NCBI GenBank assembly: GCA_021647885.1
Contig: JAKITV010000007.1
Coordinates: forward strand, 16,758-80,757
Origin: Flavobacteriaceae bacterium
Lineage (GTDB): Bacteria; Bacteroidota; Bacteroidia; Flavobacteriales; Flavobacteriaceae
Length of the DNA stretch: 64,000 nt
Direction: 5' to 3'
Shown: piece after piece, positions 39,667-49,846 of the stretch
How positions within the stretch are numbered: position 1 is the first letter of the stretch
Layout: the number at the start of each line of letters is the position of its first letter
Made by a program: the position numbers and the translations under genes
Notes under the pieces: model-generated
Told to the model about the DNA's origin: nothing
Seen by the model: the letters and a program-made list of their open reading frames with translations, nothing else
Databases searched by the model: none

Positions 39667-40456
39667 AAGTCTTTTCTAACTTAAGCTCTATTTTCGATTC
39701 TACCGGGAAAAGTTTTTCTGCTTCGGCTAAATCATTTATAGTATCAATCTCGTACCACGGTTTTTGGTCGAATGAAACCGATTCAAACGACAGACTTTTA
39801 TCGGCAACCATTTCAGTAAAAACAGTTTCGTAGTAACAGTTAATGCTACCCACAGAAATATAGTAGTCTAACTTCTTAACAACTGCTTGCCATGATGAAA
39901 GCGAGAAGCTGTAAATATTAACAGTTTTATAACGAATATCAGTATATGTTTCGGTTGTTCCTTTATGGAACTCAGTTATCTGGTTTTGCCTATTAACAGA
40001 AACAGTAGTTCCATTTAACCAGGGTTCCATTTTAGCAACAGCTATTTTATCAGGAAAAACCATCTCATCGAGTAGAGATGTGTTTAAAACTAAATCGCTT
40101 TCAAGCAGAACAAAAGGTTCATTAATAATATTGCGAGCTATCCAAAGCGAATAAATGTTGTTAGTTGTGCGGTATAAAGGACTATGAATGTACTCAATGC
40201 TTAAGCCTCCTGAATTACTACCCAGAAAATCCATAATACATTCACTTTTATAGCCGGTAACAATTACAAGACGTTTAAACCCTTGTTTTTTCAAGTTATT
40301 GACAAGTCGCTCAAGAATTGACTTTTCATTTACAAGGGTTAGGCATTTGGGAGAATTTTTTGTTAAAGGGAAAAGACGAATACCCGTACCTGCCGCAAGA
40401 AGTAATGCAGTGGAAATACGATTGTCACCATAATAATTATCTGAATTAATATACAT
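39659..40456 (-). CDS. NTP transferase domain protein, LicC/PntC-like cytidylyltransferase
   Basis: ALLLAAGTGIRLFPLTKNSPKCLTLVNEKSILERL; YRTTNNIYSLWIARN. Confidence 0.88.
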   Translation of the reverse strand: MYINSDNYYGDNRISTALLLAAGTGIRLFPLTKNSPKCLTLVNEKSILERLVNNLKKQGFKRLVIVTGYKSECIMDFLGSNSGGLSIEYIHSPLYRTTNNIYSLWIARNIINEPFVLLESDLVLNTSLLDEMVFPDKIAVAKMEPWLNGTTVSVNRQNQITEFHKGTTETYTDIRYKTVNIYSFSLSSWQAVVKKLDYYISVGSINCYYETVFTEMVADKSLSFESVSFDQKPWYEIDTINDLAEAEKLFPVESKIELKLEKTCA

Positions 40457-40924
40457 ACTTTATTCAATTGGTGTCATCAAAAAAAACGTAAATGCTCGAT
40501 TAAAAGCTTTTAGGCGTACTAAATATTAATACTTTGATGGGTGGACTTATTACTGATAACTCAACTATAAGTATAAAGTTTGCGAATGCGATGAAAGATT
40601 GCTTAAAAAAGCACATCAACAAAAATGATAGTGAATATTTGATATCGAAAGATAAGGAATCCTTGCGCAAAGGTACTCTAATAATTCAGATTAACTAATG
40701 TTTATATTTTAGTACTTTTATCGAAATAATACAAACACATGATAAAAGCATAATTTGAATGACAATAATTTGAAAAAAAACACGAAAACCTAACAATGTA
40801 AATAAAAAAATAAGCGAGATAGTAGTAGCATCATGGCTTGTAGCCCGTTTCACCTTTCTTGTACGCAGAAAGATTTGTCCTTCGAAATCGCTTGATTTTC
40901 ATAGACTCACCGATAAACGAAACT

Positions 40925-42280
40925 TCAAAACATTAACTCCTTGACCTCCTCAAAATCCAAGCCTCCATAATTACCAGAACTCATAAGCAACAAAGCTTTA
41001 TTATTAAAATCCTGCGAGAATAAAAATTCTTTAAAATCGTCTGGATTAGTATAAATAATTAAATCATCCCTATCAAAAGCAGAAGCTATTTGTTCTTTAG
41101 TAACTTCTTCCAGTTTTTTGATTTCTACAGCATGAGGCGAATAAAATACCACAGCAACATCTGCTGCATCTAAAGCACCTTTGTATTCTTTTAAAAATTT
41201 AGCATTTAAACTACTATAGGTATGTAACTCTAAACAGGCAATCAATGTTCTGTCCTTATATTGTTCCTTTACTGCATTTGTGGTTGCTTCTACCTTACTT
41301 GGCGAATGTGCAAAATCTTTATAAGCAACACTGTTTTTACTTTCAACAATTTTTTCTAAACGTTTGTTTGCGCCTTTAAAAGTAACGATAGCTTCATAAA
41401 AATCGTCTTCGTCAATTCCCATATGTTGGCAAATCCATTTGGCTCCAGCGAGATTGTTTAGATTGTGTTTTCCAAAAACTTCAATTGGTAATAACCCTTC
41501 TGGAGTTTCTAATAGAGTTTCTCCATTAACCACTTCGTATTCAGGAGTATGATATGGCAATTTACGTATTGTGTTTTCTGAAGCTTCAACCACGCGCTTA
41601 ACTTCTAAATCTTCTTCGTTATACGTTATGCTTCCACCTTTTACAATAGAGTCTATAAAAATGCTGAATTGTTCTACATAGCCTTCATAAGTTGGAAACA
41701 CATTAATATGATCCCATGCAATTCCGCTTAACAAGGCAATATTGGGTTTGTATAAATGAAATTTTGGTCTTCTATCTATTGGAGAACTTAAATATTCGTC
41801 GCCTTCCAACACCATAAAATCGTTGTCTTTAGTAAGTTTTACCATAACATCAAAACCATCTAATTGTGCACCAACCATATAATCGACATCACGATTATGA
41901 TAATGCATGACATGAAGAATCATAGATGTAATTGTAGTTTTACCATGGCTTCCACCAATTACAACTCTTGTCTTGTGTTTGGATTGTTCGTATAAAAACT
42001 CTGGATACGAATATATTTTTAAATCTAATTCTTGCGCTTTTAATAATTCTGGATTATCTGTTTTGGCATGCATTCCTAAAACAACCGCATCTAAATTTTG
42101 TGTTATCTTTTCAGGAAACCAACCAAAGGTTTCTGGCAATAACCCTTTTGCTTCTAAACGAGATTTTGAAGGCTCAAAAATCGTATCATCACTTCCTGTG
42201 ACTTTATATCCTTTATTATGTAATGCAATAGCAAGATTGTGCATGGCACTTCCACCAATGGCTATAAAATGTACATTCAT
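40925..42280 (-). CDS. mpl: UDP-N-acetylmuramate:L-alanyl-gamma-D-glutamyl-meso-diaminopimelate ligase (Mpl)
   Basis: HFIAIGGSAMHNLAIALHNKGYKVTGSDD; GGSHGKTTITSMILHVM. Confidence 0.93.
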   Translation of the reverse strand: MNVHFIAIGGSAMHNLAIALHNKGYKVTGSDDTIFEPSKSRLEAKGLLPETFGWFPEKITQNLDAVVLGMHAKTDNPELLKAQELDLKIYSYPEFLYEQSKHKTRVVIGGSHGKTTITSMILHVMHYHNRDVDYMVGAQLDGFDVMVKLTKDNDFMVLEGDEYLSSPIDRRPKFHLYKPNIALLSGIAWDHINVFPTYEGYVEQFSIFIDSIVKGGSITYNEEDLEVKRVVEASENTIRKLPYHTPEYEVVNGETLLETPEGLLPIEVFGKHNLNNLAGAKWICQHMGIDEDDFYEAIVTFKGANKRLEKIVESKNSVAYKDFAHSPSKVEATTNAVKEQYKDRTLIACLELHTYSSLNAKFLKEYKGALDAADVAVVFYSPHAVEIKKLEEVTKEQIASAFDRDDLIIYTNPDDFKEFLFSQDFNNKALLLMSSGNYGGLDFEEVKELMF

Positions 42281-42342
42281 TTGTTTGTAATGTGAATGGT
42301 AAATATAAGTATTGATTTGCTAAACTAAATGCAATGACATTT

Positions 42343-42876
42343 CTACTTATTTTCTGGAGGATACTTGATAAGCACTTTTTCTACAATAGCTTTCATCGTT
42401 GCTTCCCTCTTTTCTGGCGATGCTTTAGGATTATAACTGCTTTCGCTAACAGCTTGCCAAAATAATCCGCCTTTATTTTCATCTATAAAATCTATATTGA
42501 TGCGCCTATTGATATTAGATTGTCCAATTGGGATTCCTAAAGAAAGTCCTCCTCCAACATTATGTCCTCCTCCACCCAAACCAACTCCAACTGTATTACG
42601 TTGGTTGTTTTGATATTCGCTACTTTGAATATTTATAAAAAAATCTGGCGTTTCAGAAAGTATAAGTCCTTTAGATTGCAAATTAGCATCAATAGCAGCC
42701 AATAAACGTTTGGTGTCGAATTCATTCATACCAGTTTCTATATCCCGATAATAGTTATAGGTTTTATACTTGCTGAAGTCTGTTGTTTTTTCGTAATCGT
42801 AATTTACCCTGATTGAAGCACATGACGAAACTAAAAAAACTAATAAGATGATTTTAAGTGATTTCATAACTAACAA
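42343..42876 (-). CDS. DUF4136 family putative lipoprotein
   Basis: VSSCASIRVNYDYEKTTDFSKYKTYNY. Confidence 0.85.
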   Translation of the reverse strand: MLVMKSLKIILLVFLVSSCASIRVNYDYEKTTDFSKYKTYNYYRDIETGMNEFDTKRLLAAIDANLQSKGLILSETPDFFINIQSSEYQNNQRNTVGVGLGGGGHNVGGGLSLGIPIGQSNINRRINIDFIDENKGGLFWQAVSESSYNPKASPEKREATMKAIVEKVLIKYPPENK

Positions 42877-42932
42877 TTTTTTATAAAGTTAATCAAAAAT
42901 CATTCATTTAATAGTTCATAAGAAGATTTACA

Positions 42933-43931
42933 CTAATTATTCAACATTTTCCACAACTTATCTTTAAGTTCGGTAATGCCTTGTTGGGCTATCGAAGAAA
43001 TAAAAATATAATCTATAGGAAGTGAATTATCGAGTTCGATTTTAAGTTCTGCTTTAAGCTCATCGTCTAACAAGTCACATTTTGTAATAGCAATCAACCT
43101 GTCTTTATCCAGCATTTCAGGATTGTAACGACGTAATTCATCTAACAAAATATCGTACTGCTTTTTAATATCGTTAACATCTGCAGGGATTAAAAACAGT
43201 AAGGTCGAATTACGTTCTATATGACGTAAAAAATAGTGTCCAAGTCCTTTGCCTTCGGCTGCTCCTTCTATAATCCCAGGAATATCTGCCATTACAAAGG
43301 TTTGAAAATCGCGATATTTTACAATACCCAAATTGGGTTTTAAAGTGGTAAATTCGTAATCGGCAATTTTTGGTTTTGCTGAAGTTATTACAGATAAAAG
43401 TGTCGATTTTCCAGCATTGGGAAATCCAACCAATCCAACATCTGCCAACACTTTAAGCTCTAAAGTAATTCGTTTTTCCTCATGCGGAATTCCAGGTTGT
43501 GCATATCGAGGCGTTTGGTTTGTTGAGCTTTTAAAATGCCAATTGCCACGCCCTCCCATTCCTCCTTCACAAACTATTTTTTCTTCGTTCTCTTCGGTAA
43601 TTTCAAAAATGATTTCGTTGGTTTCTGTATCTCTAATTACAGTTCCTAAAGGTACATCTATATAAACATCTGTTCCATCTGCTCCTGTACTTCTTCCTTT
43701 GCTGCCATGACTGCCATGTTCGGCTTTAATATGGCGTTTAAATTTAAGATGCAATAATGTCCAGAGATTTTTTTTACCTCTAATTATAACATGACCACCA
43801 CGACCACCATCTCCACCATCTGGTCCTCCTTTGGTAATATATTTTTCACGATGTAAATGCACAGAGCCTTTACCTCCATTTCCAGAAGTAGCTACTATTT
43901 TTACATAATCTACAAAATTACCTTCGGTCAT
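42933..43931 (-). CDS. obgE: GTPase Obg
   Basis: [54 protein letters not shown]. Confidence 0.97.
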   Translation of the reverse strand: MTEGNFVDYVKIVATSGNGGKGSVHLHREKYITKGGPDGGDGGRGGHVIIRGKKNLWTLLHLKFKRHIKAEHGSHGSKGRSTGADGTDVYIDVPLGTVIRDTETNEIIFEITEENEEKIVCEGGMGGRGNWHFKSSTNQTPRYAQPGIPHEEKRITLELKVLADVGLVGFPNAGKSTLLSVITSAKPKIADYEFTTLKPNLGIVKYRDFQTFVMADIPGIIEGAAEGKGLGHYFLRHIERNSTLLFLIPADVNDIKKQYDILLDELRRYNPEMLDKDRLIAITKCDLLDDELKAELKIELDNSLPIDYIFISSIAQQGITELKDKLWKMLNN

Positions 43932-44043
43932 ATTTTTTTTCCCACGAAAGTGGAAATCTTTTAAATTGAAACTAAAATGAATATAGATTCCTGCCTTGCT
44001 CCTCTGCTAAAGCTTCGGTGACACGCAGACGCAGGAATGACAA

Positions 44044-45153
44044 CTATAACGAATCTATTACTTTGCTCAAACGCTCAGCAATTTCTTGAATGCTACCTAC
44101 ACCATCTACACCAAAATATTTGTCTTGGCTAGAATAGTAATCTTTTAAAATAGCTGTTTTTGTATAATATTCTTTAATTCTATTTCTAATAATAGATTCG
44201 TTTGCATCGTCTGGTCTTCCACTGGTTTTTCCTCTTTTAAGTAAACGCTCTACTAACACTTCGTCATCTACTTCTAAAGCAATCATTGCATTTATATTAG
44301 AATCTTTAGTTTCCATGAGTTTATCTAAAGCTTCCGCTTGTGCATTAGTACGCGGAAATCCATCAAAAATAAAACCTTGAGCATCTGCATTTCTATCTAC
44401 TTCTGCATTAAGCATTTTTATGGTAACCTCATCTGGCACTAAATCGCCTTTATCCATATACGATTTAGCTAAAGTACCAAGTGCTGTTTCATTTTTTATA
44501 TTATAGCGAAATACATCTCCTGTGGAAATATGAACCAAATTATATTTATCCTTTAAAAATTCTGCTTGTGTACCTTTTCCTGCTCCTGGAGGTCCAAACA
44601 AAACTATATTTGTCATCTTTTGTGTGGTACAAATTTGATATACTTCTGGAATATCTCTACCTAAACCATTATAATCCAAACCGTAACCAACGATAAACTT
44701 TTTAGGGATTTCAATACCTTTATAATGAATTTTAAAATCTTTCTTATAAGCTTCTGGTTTATAAAAAAGCGTTGCTATTTTAAGTGCTTTTACGCCTTCA
44801 TTCTTAAATATTCTATGTATTTCATGTAGTGTATTTCCTGTATCGATAATATCTTCTAAAATCACTACTGTTCTTCCGGATAAATCTTGTGTAAGACCAA
44901 TTAATCGTTGAATATCTTCGGTAGATTTTACGCCTTCATAAGACGCTAATTTTATAAAAGTGACCTCGCATGGTTTAGGATACTTCTTTACAAAATCGCT
45001 TACTACCATAAAAGATCCATTTAAAATACCTATAAATACAGGTATTTCGTCACCAATATCTTTTGAGATTTCGTTCGCTAGTTTTGAAATTGCAGCATCA
45101 ATTTCTTGTGCAGATATAAATGGTTTAAAATATTTATCATGAAGTTTAATCAT
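44044..45153 (-). CDS. adk: Fusion: hypoxanthine phosphoribosyltransferase plus adenylate kinase
   Basis: N-terminal VVILEDIIDTGNTLHEI (PRPP loop); C-terminal MTNIVLFGPPGAGKGTQAEF ... FDGFPRTNAQAEAL. Confidence 0.95.
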   Translation of the reverse strand: MIKLHDKYFKPFISAQEIDAAISKLANEISKDIGDEIPVFIGILNGSFMVVSDFVKKYPKPCEVTFIKLASYEGVKSTEDIQRLIGLTQDLSGRTVVILEDIIDTGNTLHEIHRIFKNEGVKALKIATLFYKPEAYKKDFKIHYKGIEIPKKFIVGYGLDYNGLGRDIPEVYQICTTQKMTNIVLFGPPGAGKGTQAEFLKDKYNLVHISTGDVFRYNIKNETALGTLAKSYMDKGDLVPDEVTIKMLNAEVDRNADAQGFIFDGFPRTNAQAEALDKLMETKDSNINAMIALEVDDEVLVERLLKRGKTSGRPDDANESIIRNRIKEYYTKTAILKDYYSSQDKYFGVDGVGSIQEIAERLSKVIDSL

Positions 45154-45316
45154 GTTGTCCTTTTTTAGAAAGATGCAAAGATAATGAATTGATTAAGGAT
45201 TTACGGTTTTTGAATTATGATTTTGAAATTGATTGAATATTAAAATGTATTTTTGTGATGTCGAAGCAGAAAATCAATATTAATTAAGATTAATAAGATT
45301 CCCACTTTAGTGGGTA

Positions 45317-46477
45317 ATGAATATGAATTACTTTTCTTCAAATTTTAAATTAGGCATACTTGGTGGAGGACAATTGGGCAAAATGCTACTAAACGATACC
45401 CGAAAATTCGATATATATACCTGTGTTTTAGATATAAGTGATGAAGCACCTTGTAAGATTGCTTCAAACGAGTTTTACAAAGGTGATTTAATGGACTTTA
45501 AAACCGTTTATAACTTTGGGAAAAAAGTAGATGTTTTAACCATTGAAATAGAAAACATAAATGTAGATGCTTTAGAAAAACTAGAACATGAAGGTGTTAA
45601 AGTTTATCCTTCTTCAAAAACATTAGGGATTATTCAAAATAAATCTAAACAGAAATTGTTTTACATAGATCATAATTTGCCTACAACTCCCTTTTCAAGA
45701 TTTGCTTATAAAGATGAGATTTTAACTGCAATAAAGCATGAAACATTGCGTTTTCCATTTGTTTGGAAAAGCGCTCAATTTGGATACGATGGCAATGGAG
45801 TTAAAGTTATTAGAACATTTTCAGACCTTGACGACTTACCAAAAGGAGAATGTATTACAGAAGAACTTGTAGATTTTAAAAATGAGCTTTCTGTAATTGT
45901 AGCACGAAATGTTTCGGGAGAAACTAAAGTTTATCCTGTTGTTGAAATGGAGTTTCATCCTCATGCCAACCAAGTAGAATATGTAATTTGTCCTGCAAGA
46001 ATTAGTAAAGAAATAGCATTAAAAGCAGAATTAACAGCGTTAAAAACTTCAGCAGCATTTAATCATGTTGGTCTGTTGGCTGTAGAAATGTTTCTAACAA
46101 AAGATGATGAAATTTTAATAAATGAAGTTGCACCAAGACCTCACAATTCAGGTCACCACACAATCGAAACAAGTTATACCTCTCAATTTGAACAACATCT
46201 TCGTGCTATTTTAAACTTACCTTTAGGAAAAACTGATAGTAAAGTTGGTGGAATTATGGTAAATTTGGTTGGTGAAGAAGGTTACAATGGAGATGTAGTT
46301 TACCAAAATATAGAGAGCATAATGGAAATGGATGGTGTAACTCCACATATTTATGGTAAAAAACAAACACGACCATTTCGTAAAATGGGACATGTAACTA
46401 TTATAAATGAAGATATTACTGAAGCACGAAAAATTGCCGAAAAAGTAAAAAGAACGATAAAAGTAATAAGTAAATAA
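45317..46477 (+). CDS. purK: 5-(carboxyamino)imidazole ribonucleotide synthase (start may be 45323)
   Basis: LGILGGGQLGKML; EVAPRPHNSGHHTIE. Confidence 0.96.
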   Translation: MNMNYFSSNFKLGILGGGQLGKMLLNDTRKFDIYTCVLDISDEAPCKIASNEFYKGDLMDFKTVYNFGKKVDVLTIEIENINVDALEKLEHEGVKVYPSSKTLGIIQNKSKQKLFYIDHNLPTTPFSRFAYKDEILTAIKHETLRFPFVWKSAQFGYDGNGVKVIRTFSDLDDLPKGECITEELVDFKNELSVIVARNVSGETKVYPVVEMEFHPHANQVEYVICPARISKEIALKAELTALKTSAAFNHVGLLAVEMFLTKDDEILINEVAPRPHNSGHHTIETSYTSQFEQHLRAILNLPLGKTDSKVGGIMVNLVGEEGYNGDVVYQNIESIMEMDGVTPHIYGKKQTRPFRKMGHVTIINEDITEARKIAEKVKRTIKVISK

Positions 46478-46480
46478 AAT

Positions 46481-46966
46481 ATGGCACAAGTAGGAATAAT
46501 TATGGGAAGCAATAGTGACCTTCCTGTTATGCAAGACGCTATAGATATTTTAAAAGGGTTTGATATTGATATTGAAGTGGATATCGTTTCTGCACATCGA
46601 ACACCAGATAAAATGTTTGAATATGGTAAAGAAGCTCATAAACGAGGTATAAAAGTCATTATTGCTGGTGCTGGTGGCGCAGCGCATTTACCAGGAATGA
46701 TAGCCTCTTTATCTCCGCTTCCAGTTATTGGAGTTCCTGTAAAATCAAGTAACTCTATAGATGGTTGGGATTCTGTACTATCTATTTTACAAATGCCTGG
46801 AGGTGTCCCAGTTGCAACGGTAGCGTTAAATGGCGCAAAAAATGCAGGTATATTAGCAGCACAAATTATTGGGACTTTCGACAATTGTGTTCAAGACAAA
46901 ATAGTAATCTATAAGGAAGGATTAAAAGCAAAAGTTTTAAAAACTTCAAAAGAAATAAAAAAATAA
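46481..46966 (+). CDS. purE: 5-(carboxyamino)imidazole ribonucleotide mutase
   Basis: IIMGSNSDLPVM; VSAHRTPDKMFEY; AGGAAHLPGM. Confidence 0.97.
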   Translation: MAQVGIIMGSNSDLPVMQDAIDILKGFDIDIEVDIVSAHRTPDKMFEYGKEAHKRGIKVIIAGAGGAAHLPGMIASLSPLPVIGVPVKSSNSIDGWDSVLSILQMPGGVPVATVALNGAKNAGILAAQIIGTFDNCVQDKIVIYKEGLKAKVLKTSKEIKK

Positions 46967-46994
46967 AACCTCGATTTTAACGAGGCTTTATAAT
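46966..46994 (+). terminator. Intrinsic terminator-like hairpin after purE
   Basis: CCTCGattttaaCGAGGcttt. Confidence 0.65.
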
Positions 46995-47191
46995 TGCTAT
47001 TAATTAATCTTTTATAAGGATGAAACTCCATGAAAAAATTATTGGCGAATGTAATAAAAATTTACTTATACAATCAACCTTTTTATAGTTAATATTCGAT
47101 AAATCAATCTGTTAGAAAGAAAATACTTACACAATTATAAAAATGTAATCCAAGTGTTTAAAATTACTTATTAAATCTCTTACAAATAAAA

Positions 47192-49225
47192 ATGAACAGT
47201 TTAAGTCACTACTTTTCAACACCATATAACACAGCTCCATTTTCTAAAATAAACAACAAAGATTTTCTTCCTGCTTTCAAAAAAGCAATTAAAAATGCTA
47301 AAGCTGAAATTGATGTTATAATAACCAATTTAGAAACTCCAACTTTTAAAAACACTATTGAAGTATTAGATTTTTCAGGAAAGCAATTGGATAGGATTTC
47401 GAGCATTTTCTTCAATTTAAACTCTGCCGAAACTAATGATGAAATTCAAAAAATAGCTCAAGAAGTTTCGCCTTTATTATCTGAATTCAGTAACGATATT
47501 GTTTTAAATGAAAAATTGTTTGATCGGATTAAAACAATTTATGAATCAAAAAATGAATTTGATTTAACTACTGAACAACAAACTTTACTTGATAAAAAAT
47601 ATAAAAGCTTTTCAAGAAATGGTGCAAATCTTCCTAAAGATAAAAAACAAAAACTGCGCAAAATCGATAAAGAATTAAGCCAACTAAAACTAAAATTTGG
47701 AGAAAACATATTAGCAGAAACCAATAAATTTGAAATGCTAATAACTAACGAAAGTGATCTGTCAGGTTTACCTGAAGGTGCAAAAGAAGCTGCAAAACTA
47801 CTTGCCGAATCTAAAGACAAAAAAGGTTGGTTAATTACACTAGATTATCCAAGCTACATTCCTTTTATGACCTATGCCAACAATCGCAAATTGCGTAAAA
47901 AACTGTCTGTTGCTTTTGGTAGCAAAGGATTTAAAAATGATGAACTTGACAACCAAGATATTGTTTTAAAAATTGCTAACCTTCGTTATAAACGTGCTAC
48001 GCTTTTAGGCTATAAAACACATGCTCATTTTGTTCTTGAAGAACGTATGGCAAAAACCCCTGAAAAAGTTTCAGAATTTTTAAATGAGCTTCTCGAAAAA
48101 GCAAAACCTGCAGCAGAACGTGAATTTGAAGAACTTCAAAATTTTGCAAAAGATTTAGATAAAATTGACAGACTTGAAAAATGGGATTCTGCTTATTATT
48201 CTGAAAAATTAAAGCAAAAACTATTCAGTCTCGACGACGAACTTCTTAAACCTTATTTTAAACTAGAAAATGTAATACAAGGTGTCTTTACAATAGCTAA
48301 CAAATTATACGATTTGCAGTTTGAAGAAATATTTACTATCGATAAATACCATGAAGATGTTTTAACTTATAAAGTAACTAACAAAAAAGGAGAACTTGTG
48401 TCTATTTTTTATGCCGATTTCTTCCCAAGGCAAGGCAAGCGTAATGGTGCTTGGATGACCTCTTTTAAACCACAATATATTGAAGATGGTGTTAATGAGC
48501 GTCCTCATATTTCTATAGTTTGCAATTTCACTAAACCTACCAAAAGTAAACCTTCATTGTTAACCTTTAATGAAGTCACTACTTTATTCCATGAGTTTGG
48601 TCATGCACTTCATGGCATGTTAGCAAACACAACATATCCTAGTTTGTCCGGAACAAGTGTGTATTGGGATTTTGTGGAATTGCCAAGTCAGATTTTAGAA
48701 AATTGGTGTTACGAAAAAGAAGCATTAGAGCTTTTTGCTAAACATTATAAAACTGGAGAAATAATTCCAATGGATTTGGTTAATAAAATTAAAGCATCTT
48801 CCAACTTTCATGAAGGTATGCAAACCTTAAGACAAATTAGTTTTGGATTGTTGGATATGAGTTGGCATGCTGGCGAGTCACCAGAGACAATAAAATCTGT
48901 AAAGCAGCATGAAAAAAATGCTTTTGGACATACGCAACTTTTTCCAGATGTAGCAAGAAATTGTATGAGCACCTCATTTTCTCATATCTTTCAAGGTGGA
49001 TATTCATCAGGTTACTACAGCTACAAATGGGCAGAAGTTTTAGATGCTGACGCTTTTGAATATTTTAAAGCAAAAGGCATCTTCAATAAAGAAATCGCCA
49101 AGAAATTTAAAGAAACTGTGTTAAGTAAAGGTGGAACGGAAGACCCAATGATTCTATATAAACGTTTTAGAGGAAAAGAACCAAAACCTGAAGCACTTCT
49201 TAAGAGAGCTGGATTAATTAAATGA
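47192..49225 (+). CDS. M3 family metallopeptidase (dipeptidyl carboxypeptidase/oligopeptidase-like)
   Basis: FHEFGHALHGMLANTTYPSLSGTSVYWDFVELPSQ. Confidence 0.95.
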   Translation: MNSLSHYFSTPYNTAPFSKINNKDFLPAFKKAIKNAKAEIDVIITNLETPTFKNTIEVLDFSGKQLDRISSIFFNLNSAETNDEIQKIAQEVSPLLSEFSNDIVLNEKLFDRIKTIYESKNEFDLTTEQQTLLDKKYKSFSRNGANLPKDKKQKLRKIDKELSQLKLKFGENILAETNKFEMLITNESDLSGLPEGAKEAAKLLAESKDKKGWLITLDYPSYIPFMTYANNRKLRKKLSVAFGSKGFKNDELDNQDIVLKIANLRYKRATLLGYKTHAHFVLEERMAKTPEKVSEFLNELLEKAKPAAEREFEELQNFAKDLDKIDRLEKWDSAYYSEKLKQKLFSLDDELLKPYFKLENVIQGVFTIANKLYDLQFEEIFTIDKYHEDVLTYKVTNKKGELVSIFYADFFPRQGKRNGAWMTSFKPQYIEDGVNERPHISIVCNFTKPTKSKPSLLTFNEVTTLFHEFGHALHGMLANTTYPSLSGTSVYWDFVELPSQILENWCYEKEALELFAKHYKTGEIIPMDLVNKIKASSNFHEGMQTLRQISFGLLDMSWHAGESPETIKSVKQHEKNAFGHTQLFPDVARNCMSTSFSHIFQGGYSSGYYSYKWAEVLDADAFEYFKAKGIFNKEIAKKFKETVLSKGGTEDPMILYKRFRGKEPKPEALLKRAGLIK

Positions 49226-49282
49226 TAAGATTATTCAAAATATTTACCCTATTTTTGATAAACAAAACACTAAAGTTTACAA

Positions 49283-49837
49283 ATGCCAAATCACCTAATA
49301 GATCCTAATAAGTGGATAGATTTATATTCCGATTATCTCTTTAACTATACTATAACTAGAGTTAAGGATAGAGATATTGCTCAAGATTTGGTGCAAGACA
49401 CTTTTTTTGCTGGATTAAAATCCATGAAAAATTTTAAGGGAGAAGCCAGCGAACGCACTTGGTTAATTTCTATTTTAAAACGTAAAATAATAGACCACTA
49501 TCGTAAAATAAATTCTAAAAAAGGTAAGGCTGAAATACGAATAAACTACAATAGCGACTCTGAAGATGAAGGCGATTGGCTAGAAGAACGTGTTGCAGAT
49601 CCTTTTGATAAAACAGCCGAAGACAATCTTGAAAATACTGAATTAGGCTTGGCAATCCATAACTGTATAAGAAGGCTACCTAAAAAACAGGCACAAGTTT
49701 TTAAAATGAAAACCATTTTAGGCTATGAAACTGAAGCTATTTGTAATGAATTAGACATCACAGCGTCTAATCTTTGGGTTATAATACACAGAGCCAGAAC
49801 AACAATGATAGCATGTTTAGAAAAAAATTGGTTTTGA
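49283..49837 (+). CDS. ECF-type RNA polymerase sigma factor
   Basis: DRDIAQDLVQDTFFAGLKSMKNFKGEASERTWLISILKRKIIDHYRK; region 4 LPKKQAQVFKMK. Confidence 0.93.
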   Translation: MPNHLIDPNKWIDLYSDYLFNYTITRVKDRDIAQDLVQDTFFAGLKSMKNFKGEASERTWLISILKRKIIDHYRKINSKKGKAEIRINYNSDSEDEGDWLEERVADPFDKTAEDNLENTELGLAIHNCIRRLPKKQAQVFKMKTILGYETEAICNELDITASNLWVIIHRARTTMIACLEKNWF

Positions 49838-49846
49838 TAATATACC

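Noticed and set aside
40781-40924. Possible ncRNA or recombination site upstream of mpl's 3' end
   Set aside because: No clear repeat partner or structure visible by eye.
41968-42290. Overlapping + strand ORFs antisense to mpl
   Set aside because: Shadow ORFs of a clearly coding ligase gene.
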